From contig JAIXMO010000016.1 of NCBI GenBank assembly GCA_025677825.1, forward strand, positions 372,001 to 436,000: a stretch of DNA of 64,000 bases, given 5' to 3'. Position numbers and translations under genes: made by a program. This DNA comes from Helicostylum pulchrum. Its lineage: Eukaryota > Mucoromycota > Mucoromycetes > Mucorales > Mucoraceae. This document shows positions 1 to 11,400 of the stretch, piece by piece. The notes under the pieces were generated by a model. The model saw only the letters and a list, made by a program, of their open reading frames with translations, had not been told where the DNA came from and searched no databases. Every line of letters starts with the position of its first letter. The stretch's first letter is position 1.

Positions 1-592
1 TGACTGAACAAAAAGTGGTCGAATAATATCTTCTCTAATTTCCTCTTCCCATTCAGAAGGAACAATAAATGCGTAGTGAAATAAATCAGTGCTTTCTTTT
101 TTGAAGCCTATTTCTTCCATGGTATATTCCATTGCAAGTGGTAAATAATCAGAAACCGCCTTCATCAAAAATGTATCATCTTCGTCCCACGTTTCCTTGT
201 CCTTTTTAAACAAGGCGTACAACTTATCGCGAAAATTCGTAATCACTATGGTATCTTCGTCTCCTTTATCATAGTTGCAGCTAATATTTCTAACGTTTCC
301 TGTTTGCTTATCATAGGAGATAGAAGAACCGAGTCTATAGATCGATGAATATGTATATGTTACGTCCAGCTATGTAGTTTTTAACTTGCTACTTACTTAC
401 TCTGTTTTATTAACAAAAGAATTATCAAAACGTCTGCTGGAAGTAGACAAAATACTCGCTGTGACATGAGTCTTTCCCATATCTAAGCAAAAACATTAAA
501 AAAAAAATCTTAATATGTAGTTATTTATCGTACAGATATTTACGCATAACTATGCAATGGGTGTATTGGTGAAGGTCATGTACCCCTTCCAT
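1..592 (-). CDS. Hsp70/HSPA12-like protein, copy A (partial, cut by window edge)
   Basis: This is the 5' end of a gene read right to left, nearly the same as the two complete copies in this window. Exon 1 is 592-544 (MEGVHDLHQY...), exon 2 is 482-401 (MGKTHVTASILSTSS), and exon 3 starts at 334 (LGSSISYDKQTG) and runs off position 1. Splice sites sit at the same places as in the other copies (C|GTAAAT, GA|GTAAGT, CTTAG, CTATAG). The phosphate-1-like loop reads V-M-H-M-G-K-T, with His where Hsp70 proteins have Asp. The visible part is in frame, so it may be functional, but the C-terminal two thirds are outside the window. The fold assignment is inference from motifs. Confidence 0.7.
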
Positions 593-1430
593 ATTCATAT
601 GCGTTTTCTTAACGTTTATTTAAACTGAAAAGGAAAAAGTGAAAAGCTAAGAAAATAAACTTTTCCCCCTCATTAATAGTAGAAACAAACCAGTGCCACT
701 TGTGTTACAGCCCGTCGAAAGTCGGGAATCATCCGAAGTAAGTACAAACAAGAGTTGCGTCTGAGCCCTCGTTTACATGTATATGGAATACTCTGCTAAT
801 AAACAAAACACGTTCCTTTTTTTTTCTTGACGATATAAAATCATACTATCATATACATATGTAATGTGTGTGATATAAAATATTATTATTAAAATAAAAG
901 GGAGGACCTCACACTCCATAGGATTACGTACTATTGTGTAAGTAGGTATTCTTATAGTACACTCTTTCCCGAAAGGGAAGAAATATAGAATGTCTTGACC
1001 ATTAACGACATAAGATCTATGCTCGTTTGACCTTAATAATTAGTTGATAAGTACGTAGTCCGGAGCTCACTTGCCTTTGTGATTTTATAATAGCATCCCA
1101 TTCAAAGATATACACTTCTAAATTTATTTACGAGTTATAACTAATTAGCATAGTTTTTTTGTTGGGATTAAATATATCACATCAGTAAAGTGACTTTCCT
1201 CTTATGAAGTTTTTTATCTTTTTTTTTTTTTTTTACCGTATCTTGTATTTGCTTTCTTCTTCTGTTTTGTTTTACTTCATTAGGTAAGTATTCATCTTTC
1301 TTGGTGCAAGTAAATTTGTTTTTTAACTACTTAATTTTTTTTAGACATGTTAGGCCACGATATAAAAAAAAGGCGCTCATGCCATTGTAACACCTCTCCC
1401 TACCGGCTCTTCCTAGAACAACCACCGTAC
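593..1430. repeat. Duplicated noncoding upstream block of copy A
   Basis: No gene is seen here. Positions 593-1,040 match the region upstream of copy B (12,164-12,590). Stretches from about 640 to 1,430 match, inverted, the region upstream of copy C (about 22,335-23,495). Shared landmarks are CCAGTGCCACTTGTGTTACA, GACCATTAACGACAT and ACATGTTAGGCC. The A and C blocks are collinear except where a Tc1/mariner remnant sits in C. Boundaries are judged by eye. Confidence 0.7.
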
Positions 1431-1676
1431 ATACAGTGGCAGCTCTATTAGGGACGACATGATTTAAGGATAGATTCGATTTAAGGGTGGATTTCTTCCA
1501 GATTTCGGCCACTACTGTAGTTAATCATTTTTCTACAAATGTCTGCACTTGTTTTTCCAACTTATTTCATGCAACAAGCCCACTTTTTTTTTAAAAAAAA
1601 AAATACTCCACGCATTTTGCTGAACATGTAAATAGAATGTGTATCAAGAGTCCTCCAAAAAAAACAGTTTATAAAT

Positions 1677-1745
1677 AATTAGATAATACTGAGCAGGATT
1701 TATTTAAAGATAAGATTCATTTAAAGAAGAAAATTAATGTTTGGT
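1677..1745 (-). repeat. Orphan fragment of the Hsp70-like gene 3' flank
   Basis: About 70 bp (TTAGATAATACTGAGCAGG, then TTATTTAAAGATAAG) match the sequence downstream of copy B (8,362-8,440) and, inverted, of copy C (27,180-27,277). No coding sequence of the family is attached on the expected side. This looks like the residue of a further copy that was deleted or never fully duplicated. Confidence 0.75.
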
Positions 1746-2423
1746 ACTTAAAAAAACACACAAAATAAAATTATATCACCACTTGGAATAAGGGAAAACT
1801 CTTATTTGGGTGATGTTATGAAACCAGATTATATATCCTTACAGTGGTAATAGTGGTGCTACGATAAATCCATACTTAAAGATAACTGTAATTCAATCTT
1901 CAAATAGATAACTATACAATCATATTTTTATCCGCTTCCGAAACCTTGTTTAGAAATGTTGTTACCCATGTGTATCAGTAACTTTTAATAGGTGGACTAC
2001 AAGTTCTGATTTTTGTAAGCGGCAGTACCGAAACAATTAGCTTCTAAAAGGGGGGAACAAAAGTTCCTACGCAAAAAAATACGGAGTTTTGTTTAGTAAA
2101 TATTACAGTTTTATGCAAGATGTATAAAAACATATGACCGATTTTTTTGTCATGATTAGAGTTATAGTAGTTGACCGGATGATGCAGGGCGATTTGCTGA
2201 GGCAAAAATGTAGCTCGTATTAAAATACCTGTTTTTTTAAATAGAAAAGAACACGGCTTCAAATATTACCTAGTACACACTGTTTAGCTTCGTAATACCC
2301 TTTGTACGAATAATCTCTTTCTCACGATTATGAGGTCATATCGGAAAACCCTTTTTTACTTGCATTTTTATATATCCAAAGTAAAATGTTTTTAGATCAA
2401 GAGATTTATTAATTATTCTAAGA

Positions 2424-2505
2424 TGCACCAACCTTTTTTTTTTTGAAAAACTGCACCAATAATTGCGTGAGAAGTAAAAAAAAAAAAAAAAAAAGGTTTG
2501 GTGCA
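2424..2505. repeat. Inverted repeat with T-run and A-run arms
   Basis: The left arm TGCACCAACC (2,424) followed by a T-run mirrors an A-run followed by GGTTTGGTGCA (ending 2,505). The arms differ by one base. A third half-site, CTGCACCAA, lies inside at 2,451. It could fold as a hairpin of about 80 nt. It may be a tiny MITE or a chance structure; no target-site duplication is obvious. Confidence 0.5.
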
Positions 2506-2996
2506 GAGGAGTTATGACATTTTTAAGCCGGGAAGGGCCACGTGCAGTAAGTCAACCCGTCAATTACGACAGAATTCTTGTTTTTTGATAAATGAGGTTT
2601 TTTAAGGTTACATGTACTACTTTTTTTTTTACTGTTGTCCCCGCTCCGTCCCCGTACCTGAAGATTTTTTTTTTTTTGGATGAGCGATATTATGACTAAC
2701 ATTTGCTTCGATTGTTCTAAAGCGAGGCTTTTAGTAAGCTCAATTGATGTTGGATCTGCAAAAAAAAGAGAGAGAAAAAGAGATATACAGGAATAAATAT
2801 ACTCGTATCCACTGACTAAATTAAATAACCCACTTTTCCTAATTGATGCAGAATTCTCGTTATGTTCTGCGTCACCACACGTGATCGTGGCAAAATGCAA
2901 GTCCAAAACCAAAAAAAAAAAATTTCGTTTAAATACCCTGTCCTACAAGAAATATTTTTTTTTTCTATCATTGTTTCTTTGAATTTTTTAAAAAAA

Positions 2997-4536
2997 ATGT
3001 CTCCTGCTAACACTAACCAAGCTTTGAAAACTACCTTGTGTTTCTCCATCGATGATAAGATTGGAGGACTTGAAAGTTGTTTAGCTGCTATTAAGGGTAT
3101 GGATATCTCTCTTACCCGTATTGAATCGTATGTAACATATTTGATAAAAGAGAGAAGAAGAAACTAAATGATATTTTTATATATAGTCGCCCTAGTCTTG
3201 CAAAGGAATGGGATTACGATTTCTTTGTTGATTTTGAAGCTAATGATGCTGTTCAAGTCACTAAAGTTGTTGAAGGTCTTCGTAAGCATACCAAGGATGT
3301 GCGTGTCATTGGTTCTGATTCAATGGGTGGTAAAGTCCTTTAAGTCCCTATCAAAAAAAAAAAGCAAACAAATAACCGTGAGACTTTTTTTTTTTTTTTT
3401 TTCAGATAATGTCCCATGGTTCCCACGCAAGTTGACAGATTTGGATGCTTTTGCAGCCAAGGTAATGGAAATGGGTGAAGAACTCAGTAAGTTTTAAATT
3501 ATTTTTTCCCACGACACACAAAACCGTTACTTACGTTAAATAAAGGTTCCGATCATCCTGGTGCTCATGATCCTGTTTACCGTGCTAGACGTGCAGAGAT
3601 CACACGTATTGCCAAGACGCATCGTTCCGGTCAACCTGTTCCTGAAATTGAGTACACGGATGAGGAGAACGAGACTTGGGGTAAGGTTTACCGTGGGTTG
3701 ACTGCCATGTACCCTACGCACGCATGTCGTGAGCACTTGTATGTGTTACCTTTGCTTGAGCAAAACTGTGGGTACAGTGATAAGAAGATTCCTCAAATCG
3801 AGCAAATTTCTCGCTTCTTGAAGGATTGTACGGGTTTCACGATCCGTCCAGTCATGGGTCTTTTGTCCAGTCGTGATTTCTTAAACTCGTTTGCGTTCCG
3901 TATCTTTTATTCCACCCAGTATATTCGTCATTCTTCTAAACCTTTCTATACCCCTGAGCCCGATGTTTGTCATGAGTTGTTAGGTCATGTTCCCTTGGTA
4001 AAGTTTTAAATTATATTTTTTTTAACGATTGTATTAACATAATACGCTTTGTGCAGTTTGCCGATCCCGATTTTGCTGATTTCTCACAAGAAATTGGGTT
4101 AGCTTCGTTAGGTGCTTCAGATGAGGATATTTCAAGGTTGGCAACTATCTTTTGGTTTACAGTAGAGTTTGGTCTTTGCAGACAAGACGGAGAAGTAAAG
4201 GCGTTTGGTGCTGGTTTACTGAGTTCGTTTGGTGAGCTTGAATACGCGTTATCAGATAAGCCCGAGTTAAGACCCTTTGAACCACTAAAGACAGCGCTTC
4301 AAAAGTACCCCATCACAGAATTCCAACCCGTTTATTTTGTTGCAGAATCGTTTAAGGACGCGCAAGAAAAGGTCCGTGATTTTGCTGCAAATATGAACCG
4401 TCCCTTCTCTGTACGTTATAACGCACTTACACAGTCCGTGGAGGTCTTGGATAGTAAGGATAAGGTGTTGAGATTTGCCAAGAGTATTCGTGATGATATG
4501 AAGACATTAACAACTGTCTTGGAAACTCTTTCATAA
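2997..4536 (+). CDS. PAH: Phenylalanine 4-hydroxylase (aromatic amino acid hydroxylase)
   Basis: Converts phenylalanine to tyrosine using tetrahydropterin, O2 and non-haem iron. Five exons: 2997-3127, 3187-3329, 3406-3486, 3546-3997, 4057-4536. They join in frame to 428 aa, near the length of animal enzymes. The N-terminal ~75 residues look like the ACT regulatory domain ([20 protein letters not shown], then IESRPS). The catalytic domain has [26 protein letters not shown] (iron ligands His261 and His266) and TVEFGLC (ligand Glu306). Start 2997 is chosen because the frame upstream is low-complexity and MSPANTNQ leads directly into the ACT region. The gene is convergent with the ADAM gene, with 122 bp between stops. 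Substrate preference among Phe/Tyr/Trp is inferred from overall resemblance. Confidence 0.93.
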
Positions 4537-4658
4537 AAAAATAAAATATATAAAAATTGGGCATTGTCCTTTTTTTTTTTAATAATTTGCATAAATACAA
4601 TTAGAAATAGATAGTTTTACAAAAATGTTGTGTGTAGGTACAAAAAAGTGGGGGGGTA

Positions 4659-7349
4659 TTATGGTTTGTATTTAGAAATGTTATCATTGTTCACAGTACG
4701 TGAACCAGACGATGTTGTACCAACGGGAGACGTTGTTACAAGTGTATTGGCCGATGTAGAAGCGACCATGGTAATACTTGAATCAGGCTTTGGTGATTTT
4801 CCATCTTGCTGAGTCTCTACCTTTTCATCAATCGCATTTTGTCTGTCATCTCCTTGTTTCCTATCCTTGTACCCTTTACGACCGCAGCAGCCAAACCAAG
4901 CCATGGCAAACACGCCAGCGCACACCAACAAAAACGCAACGATGCACACAGGGATCATAATATGCTGATGCTCGCGCACCCACCGCATACTTGCAGTCGT
5001 GCCACCGTCGCTGCACGCGCCCGATACGCAGCTACCGCCTCTTCCGCACGGCGTACCGTCAATAAAGTTACCGCTAAACAATAAGCATTTACCGTCGGGT
5101 TTATTACAGAGCATTTTACATTCTTCGTTATTGGATCTGCAGGATTCGGTGATGTTCATGACGAAGCCGCGCGATAGGCACTGGGCGTCGCGTGAGGTAC
5201 ATTGGCCCGACGCACAGCGTTTACCGTCGTCACAAGTGTTGCCGTCAGGTATGTACACGTCGTCGGGGCAGGATGCTGAGTGGCCTGTACAGTGTTCGGA
5301 AATATCGCAGGGTGTAGCTGCAGGTCGACACATGTGTGTGGTGGGTTGAATTTGACATTTGTGACAACAAGAGCCGTTGAAATCTCTATAAAGTATGCAT
5401 TAGTTTTTCACAAGTAAAAGGGAGAGGGGAAGTCAAAACTTACTCGCATACAGCGTGTTCTTTGAGTTTACAGGTTTTTGAATCACAACAATCGGAATCT
5501 ATACCGCCAGTATCACACTCCTCTCCAGCCTCCATAATACCGTTACCACATACGTTGAGCTCGTAAATTGACCGCGCATGATCCAGTGGATCAGATAAAC
5601 AGTGGCCGGTTGTGGGAAAGGCAGAGCAAATGGTGTTGATGGAACACGGACTGAAGTGCTTGGCAGAGATGTTACTGATGGGACTCATCAGGAACCCTTC
5701 GCTGGGACAGCTATCTTCGTTGGCAGGGCAGCATTGGCAAGCGTCTCCTTCACACGGGCACGAGTCTGAAGCGCAGTCGTGAATTGCGCCAAAGCCATGA
5801 CCTATTTCATGCGCAACAACTTTCCACTCATCGCGCGCTAAGAAGAAAAAAAAAATTAGAATTACATTGTATTATAAGACCGCTAAAAATACTTTACTGA
5901 TTGCAGATACACCAGCACCGGATACGTACTGGAGTTTCCCGTCTTTTGTTTTTTGAGTACTTGCACTTGTAGTACACAACTGTTTTAACCAGGCTAAACC
6001 TACTTCAACACCGGTACTAAAAAAAAATTTAAAACGAAATTAATATTTTGCAAAAAAAAAAAAAAGGAGAAAGTAAAGGGGGGGGGTATACTTTACGGAC
6101 AGTTTGTCATCAAGTGCCATAAACCCGCACCATCATCTTTCATATGTGATCTCCAGAGACTGAAATCACTGAGACGATCACTTAATGAATAATTGGCATT
6201 GCAGGCACGGTTCCAGGCTGTGGAAGGGTTGATGTTGGTAGGGCAGGTTGGGTCCATGATGGTGATATTAATCAGACCCAAGGCTACATTAAAAGTGTCT
6301 TCGAATACTGCAGAGGCCATATTAAAATCATTAATAATTTGAACTCGCGCTGCGTCTCTTGATTTATAGTATTGAACGTATGTACAATCAGCAGCTATAT
6401 AAATAAAAATAGGTTTTAATATGTGTATATTTTATTGTCTTTTTGTATATATTACCTGCTCCCATATAATTTACTTTTAACAATAAAATAAGAATTAATT
6501 TTATATAAACAATAAAAATAGGAGGGGAAAGGTGGTATCAACTTACTTTTTTTGGTGATGGGACAGCCTTGTTCAAACCGCTTAGTCAATAAGCCTCCTT
6601 GTTCTACTCTAGGCATCATCATGTTGTCAAACCCACATTGGTGTGAGGTAGCGTCTCGTTTTGTTAGCAGTGTATCCGAGTCTCTATAGATGACCATGGG
6701 TGTGTTTGTTGCTGCTACTGGGTCTGTGGATCTCTTCACCAAGTTGTACTGATGTGCTGCTTTTACATGGTATAAATCATTTTCATATCGAAAGCCTCCT
6801 TCTATAACTGGTTGATTGTCTCTAGAAAAAAAAAGCGGTGTTTAGAATTTTCTATTTTAGAACACAAACAAAAAATTACTTACAAGTATCGAATAATTAA
6901 TCTTGCCCATCCTCCTCCTGATTGAACTTTTCCTTTATATACACCTATGAAATCAGGTGCATGACGGTGTTCCTCTGCGGTTGGATGAAATAAATCGATA
7001 TTGGGCTCTAAATCTAAATGAAAGGTGGTGTTGTATGCTTGTAAGGTTATTAAGAGATGATCGTCAGAGTCTATTTTTTTAGGTAGTACAACAGCCGAAG
7101 GAGATTGTCCTCTTTTTTCGTAAAAGTGTCTAGATCTCGGTACGATTTCGTATTTTAGGCTTGGGAGCGGTTCAATTGAATAAAGTGGGTGATTAAAAGC
7201 TAAATACATAAAAATGTTGTTGGTTAGTTCATTGTTGAAAGGGTCATGTCAATGAAAGAAAAAAGTTCATGTCGTTTTTTTTGTATGTTACCTAAGCAAG
7301 ATATTGGTAACACAATAAGGTAAATAAAAGTTGGTAGCCATGAATACAT
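4659..7349 (-). CDS. ADAM-type membrane metalloprotease with disintegrin domain
   Basis: Eight exons: 7349-7292, 7199-6884, 6821-6547, 6473-6456 (18 nt), 6394-6097, 6016-5898, 5837-5444, 5385-4659. They join in frame to 734 aa. Domain order: signal peptide (1-19); prodomain with dibasic sites KR at about 155, 180 and 206 and a possible cysteine-switch Cys187; reprolysin-type domain with HEIGHGFGAIHD (zinc ligands His371, His375, His381; Glu372) and Met-turn at Met412; disintegrin region starting CGNGIMEAGEECD; Cys-rich region; one membrane helix (about 635-658); and a cytosolic tail rich in Ser/Thr. It is expected to be a secretory-pathway or cell-surface sheddase. The KR sites suggest Kex2-like maturation (inference). 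The micro-exon supplies YMGAAADCTYV-type sequence expected at the start of the protease domain. Confidence 0.9.
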
Positions 7350-8361
7350 TTCTAGCAGTAAAATGGTTTATGAGAAAAAACGATACAAAAAAAAAAAAAA
7401 AAAGAAAAAAGGGGAAGAAAAAGGTATTAATCTATTATATATCCAAAAAAAAAATCTATTATTAAAGAAGGGAAACAATATTAATTTTCTAGGGCCAAAA
7501 GAGAAAAAGAATACAAAGAAAAAAAGTGACTTGAGAAACCTTTTATGTCCGTCCCTTTTTTTTTTGTTACTTGATTGTTTCGTCTTTTTTATGATTCGCT
7601 AACCTGTATTTTTTCTTTCTTTTTTTCCTTTCATGTTTTGTCAAGTTTCAGCTAAACACAATAAACTAGTATGTTTATTTTTACATTTTAAAAAAAAAGG
7701 GGTATGGGAGACTAAATATATACTTTTTCTTGTAGAACATTTACTTAGTCCTACATTTGTATTTCTCAGCGGGCCTTTTTACTCTTCACCCCTTTTTCTT
7801 ACTTAAAAAAAAATGTTGATGTTAAAAAGAGATATTTTGTAATTTTGACAGCTACTATACTTGAACGGTTAAAAAAAAAGGCATTTTTAGAGTTTAAACA
7901 TAAAAGTAGCTGTAGCACGATTTTAGGTGAGAGTAGTATTTATCAGCACGAGGCTATAGGATTCCAGGAATTCAAGTAATTCAAAATATTCCGGCAAGAA
8001 AAAAAGATTAATTACGTACATAGATCTCTTTCGTTGGTTAGTGGTGGTAGAAAAGGGCGGCTAATTTTACCTCCGAATATTGTTTGTTCGCAGTGGGCAC
8101 AAATGTTTACCATAAACGCCTATCTTGGCTGTACTAGTGTTACACGTCCATTGGCACTCCTGGGTTGAAGCAATTTTGCAGAACCTTGTGAAAATTATTT
8201 AGCTTATAAAGGTATAATAATAATAAAATTGCTCAAGTGTGATTATCTGCATACGCTATTCAACACGTATATCGTATGAATCTTAGCTCATGAGACTAAC
8301 TATATTAAAAAAGATGTAAATCAACTGATTTTGAATCAATCAGAAATACTGATTTGATACA
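7350..8361. other. Intergenic, AT-rich, no gene recognised
   Basis: The stretch holds A-runs, T-runs and lysine-rich or phenylalanine-rich short frames only. It should include the promoter of the ADAM gene (7,350 onward) and separates it from the 3' flank of Hsp70-like copy B. Confidence 0.6.
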
Positions 8362-8476
8362 TAATTAGATAATACTGAGCAGGATTTATTTAAAGATAAG
8401 CTTCATTTAAAGGAGAGAAGTAATGTTTGGTAAAAAAAACATATCTAGCAAAGGCAAAATGGCTTATGTTATAGTT
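8362..8476 (-). repeat. Duplicated 3' flank of Hsp70-like copy B
   Basis: The 115 bp after the stop codon of copy B match 27,161-27,277 after copy C, in inverted orientation, and partly 1,677-1,745. The similarity stops abruptly near 8,362 and 27,277, which marks one edge of the duplicated unit. Confidence 0.75.
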
Positions 8477-11400
8477 TTAAAACCTAGAAAGGGTCAATGG
8501 TTCGCCTGTTTCAATTACACCGGCTAATTCTTCATCTCTGGTATCCGCGCCGACTAATTTTACGAAAAACTGGAGAGAGGAAGTATAAGATACATATCTT
8601 ACGGAAACAATCGCAGGTACGTTCACATCTTCCTTGTCAAAAAGATCACTAAAATTTACAGTATTAAAATCGACACTTTGGTAAATGTTATCATCGAGGG
8701 AAAGCGTTTCATTATCACTTAAATAATTCATCGTTTTAAATCTGTATATATCTAAAGTATGAAAATCAACGTTAGTTGCGTATTAACATGTCATTATTCC
8801 GGACTATTATTACCTATAATAAAAGTAAAAAACAGACAATACTCTCGGTTCTGCAAATAAAAGGATCTGTTTGTTCGAACATTACTTATTAATTCCCCTT
8901 TATTTAAAAAGGGGAAGGCAACACGATAGTCGCATTCAATACGTTCCGTATCTGTTATTTTGGATTTATATAGAGGCTGTCCTCCTTCGGATTCACCTTC
9001 AGATATACGAAAAACATAATTTTCACTGCATACTTGCTGTAAGGCACCAATTTCAAAATCTTTGTAGCATAATGTTCGCTGTGAGATAACTGGCTGTAAG
9101 AGTTGACTAAATAACTCTGGTACGAGCAGACAGGATGTGTCGATCCCTAACTCTAAATTAAAATCGTCGGCTTCCTCTTCTAGTATTTTTGAAAATGTGT
9201 ACTGTAATTGCGGATTACTGCTGAAGCGTACAAAGCTAAACATATAATCTATATTTGCATAGTTTCCAAAAAGTTCCTTATTTAACAAAGAGGCAGATAG
9301 AGTGCAGGCAATATCTTGTAAAACTCGAGTGAAAGAGACGTCGATAATATCAGCAGTTGTCAAACGTAGTTTACATTTACAAGAACTATTTAACTTTACA
9401 GCATTTGTGTCGGTTGTGTTTTGCGTGTCAAGATTATTCTGAAGCACCTATATATTCGAGAATCTAACTGTCAGTGAAAAAAAAGATGTATTGTATTTTT
9501 TTTTACAACTCTTACATTGTCTGAAATATGACCTTTAAGATTAGCAAAGAGTTCTGATTTGGTCTTTGATGAGAATAGGTCTAATATTTTGTTATCATCG
9601 CTCGTAATGTGCATTTCGCATAGTTCAACTAAACTACTATCTTGTACGAGGTTTTGCCACATAGTCGTGCACAGAGAATCGTATATATTTGGAATGTCTA
9701 GTATTTCATCTTGTACAATGATTGATTCCTGCTCCTTTTTCTCTGGATTGGGAGCGGTTACCACTTGATGTAATGACAGCTGTACATAATCTTCATGTAA
9801 TTGACATATTAAAAAATAAGACTTGAGTGATAATTTTAGTTTCAAAGACTTTTGGATAGCGGGCAAAATCCTTTCTCCTTGAGTAGTGATTCGTAGTTTT
9901 TTAGAGTCATCGTCCTTTGGTACTAACCCACTTGCAAATATGATATCTTGAAGACTGTTTTTGGTACCGATAGTATTGTTTAATAACATTGCTTCAATAG
10001 AAATAGCATACCCAATTTTCATATCCGTATGGTCAGATATCAAGTGATCCGGTAACTTGTTCAATATCTCTTCCTTTATATAGATCATGTACATCAATAC
10101 AAATGCCTTGATATATTCCGGCTTGTAGGTTGATATTAATGCTTCTCCGTTAGAAAGCTCTTTGTTTAATAAAGCTTTCATTTCAAACAATAGATCCTTT
10201 TTTATAGAAATACCGTCGTCAGCAGTAAAATCAGCCAGGTCACCTAGCAAGTATCTCTCAGCAAATGGAATGAATCTGAACAAAGATTAATACACATTAT
10301 TCATACCATCGTATTATGTCACTACTAGACTTACTGCCCTTTAATATTTAATGTTGTCGTATTTGAAAATGTATAGAAACGTCCCAAAGGAGGCAAACTA
10401 TAATTAGGTTAGCTTTTGCGCATTAAAAAAAGGTAATGTACCTAAATACTTTACTATTTGTCTGCTATAAGATAATCGTGGTCGAATATGTGCTGGGTCA
10501 ATCCGTCTTCGTTTAAAAATGAGTACGTTAATAAGGTAGACCCGAGTGATATATCTATTCGTATAAATGTTAGTTAATGCTAAATAATTTGTGACAGTTT
10601 TATGTACCCAAGTTGATGATAACGTCTGGTTTGGAGTTTAGAAACACGGATGAAGAGGTAGTTGAATCTTCTGATTGCATTATATGTGGCTTACAGTACA
10701 TATCTGAATGTTGAACGGCTTCAAAGATACCAATACCAGCCCCTTCTAAAAGAAATGTTGGAGTAATGTCGCTTTCCAATGGAGTTATGGTTGTAACAAT
10801 AGAATTTAAAGAGCGTCTATTATAGTCCAATATATACTCTAGCCATGTTAGAGTCATCTTTTCGAACTGGTTGAGCCCATAAGTGTATTTATCCGTAACT
10901 AACAAAAATCTGTAACTCTTTGTAGAACTATTCGAAATTATACCTTTTAAGTCGCTAAAGAGAAATGAACTGATTCCAGAGCATATACTTAAAGGAGAAA
11001 GTGACATTATAAATTGTTTCTGGTTTTCAGTCAGCATCCATCTCTTTTGAAATATTATCCAAGGATTTGTTTCCGTGTATCTTTTCATATCCTCTTCATC
11101 CTAGTTAATAAGATGAACTGTTAAAAATTGTGATGGTTACATCAAGTTATACGTACCAATGGAGGTAAACGCTGACTATTTATTTGTTCCATTATGGCTT
11201 CGATAATCTGATCTTCATCAAAAGGAACAAGTTTGCTTTTTAACGGGTTTCTAACTCGGCCATCATCTGTAGCCACGTAAAATAAATTGGTCCTTAAAAA
11301 TTCTGCTATACTGTCTTCAATATCATCCGCGACAACAGAGACTGAGCTTGATTTCATAACTTTTGGAAATAATTTTGCATTTGGAAAGTTGTATAGAGTG

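Larger units (their letters stand above)
1431..2996. other. Intergenic, AT-rich, no gene recognised
   Basis: Short frames here are low-complexity or lack any recognisable motif. Two items stand out and are listed separately: a stray piece of the Hsp70-like gene's 3' flank (1,677-1,745) and an inverted repeat with A/T runs (2,424-2,505). The last part must contain the promoter and 5' UTR of the phenylalanine hydroxylase gene. Confidence 0.6.

Noticed and set aside
2862..2996. Upstream extension of the phenylalanine hydroxylase frame to an earlier ATG
   Set aside because: The extra 45 residues are Lys/Phe-rich low complexity; ATG 2997 begins the recognisable protein.
7363..7602. Lysine-rich open frame on the plus strand
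   Set aside because: Generated by A-runs; no protein-like composition.
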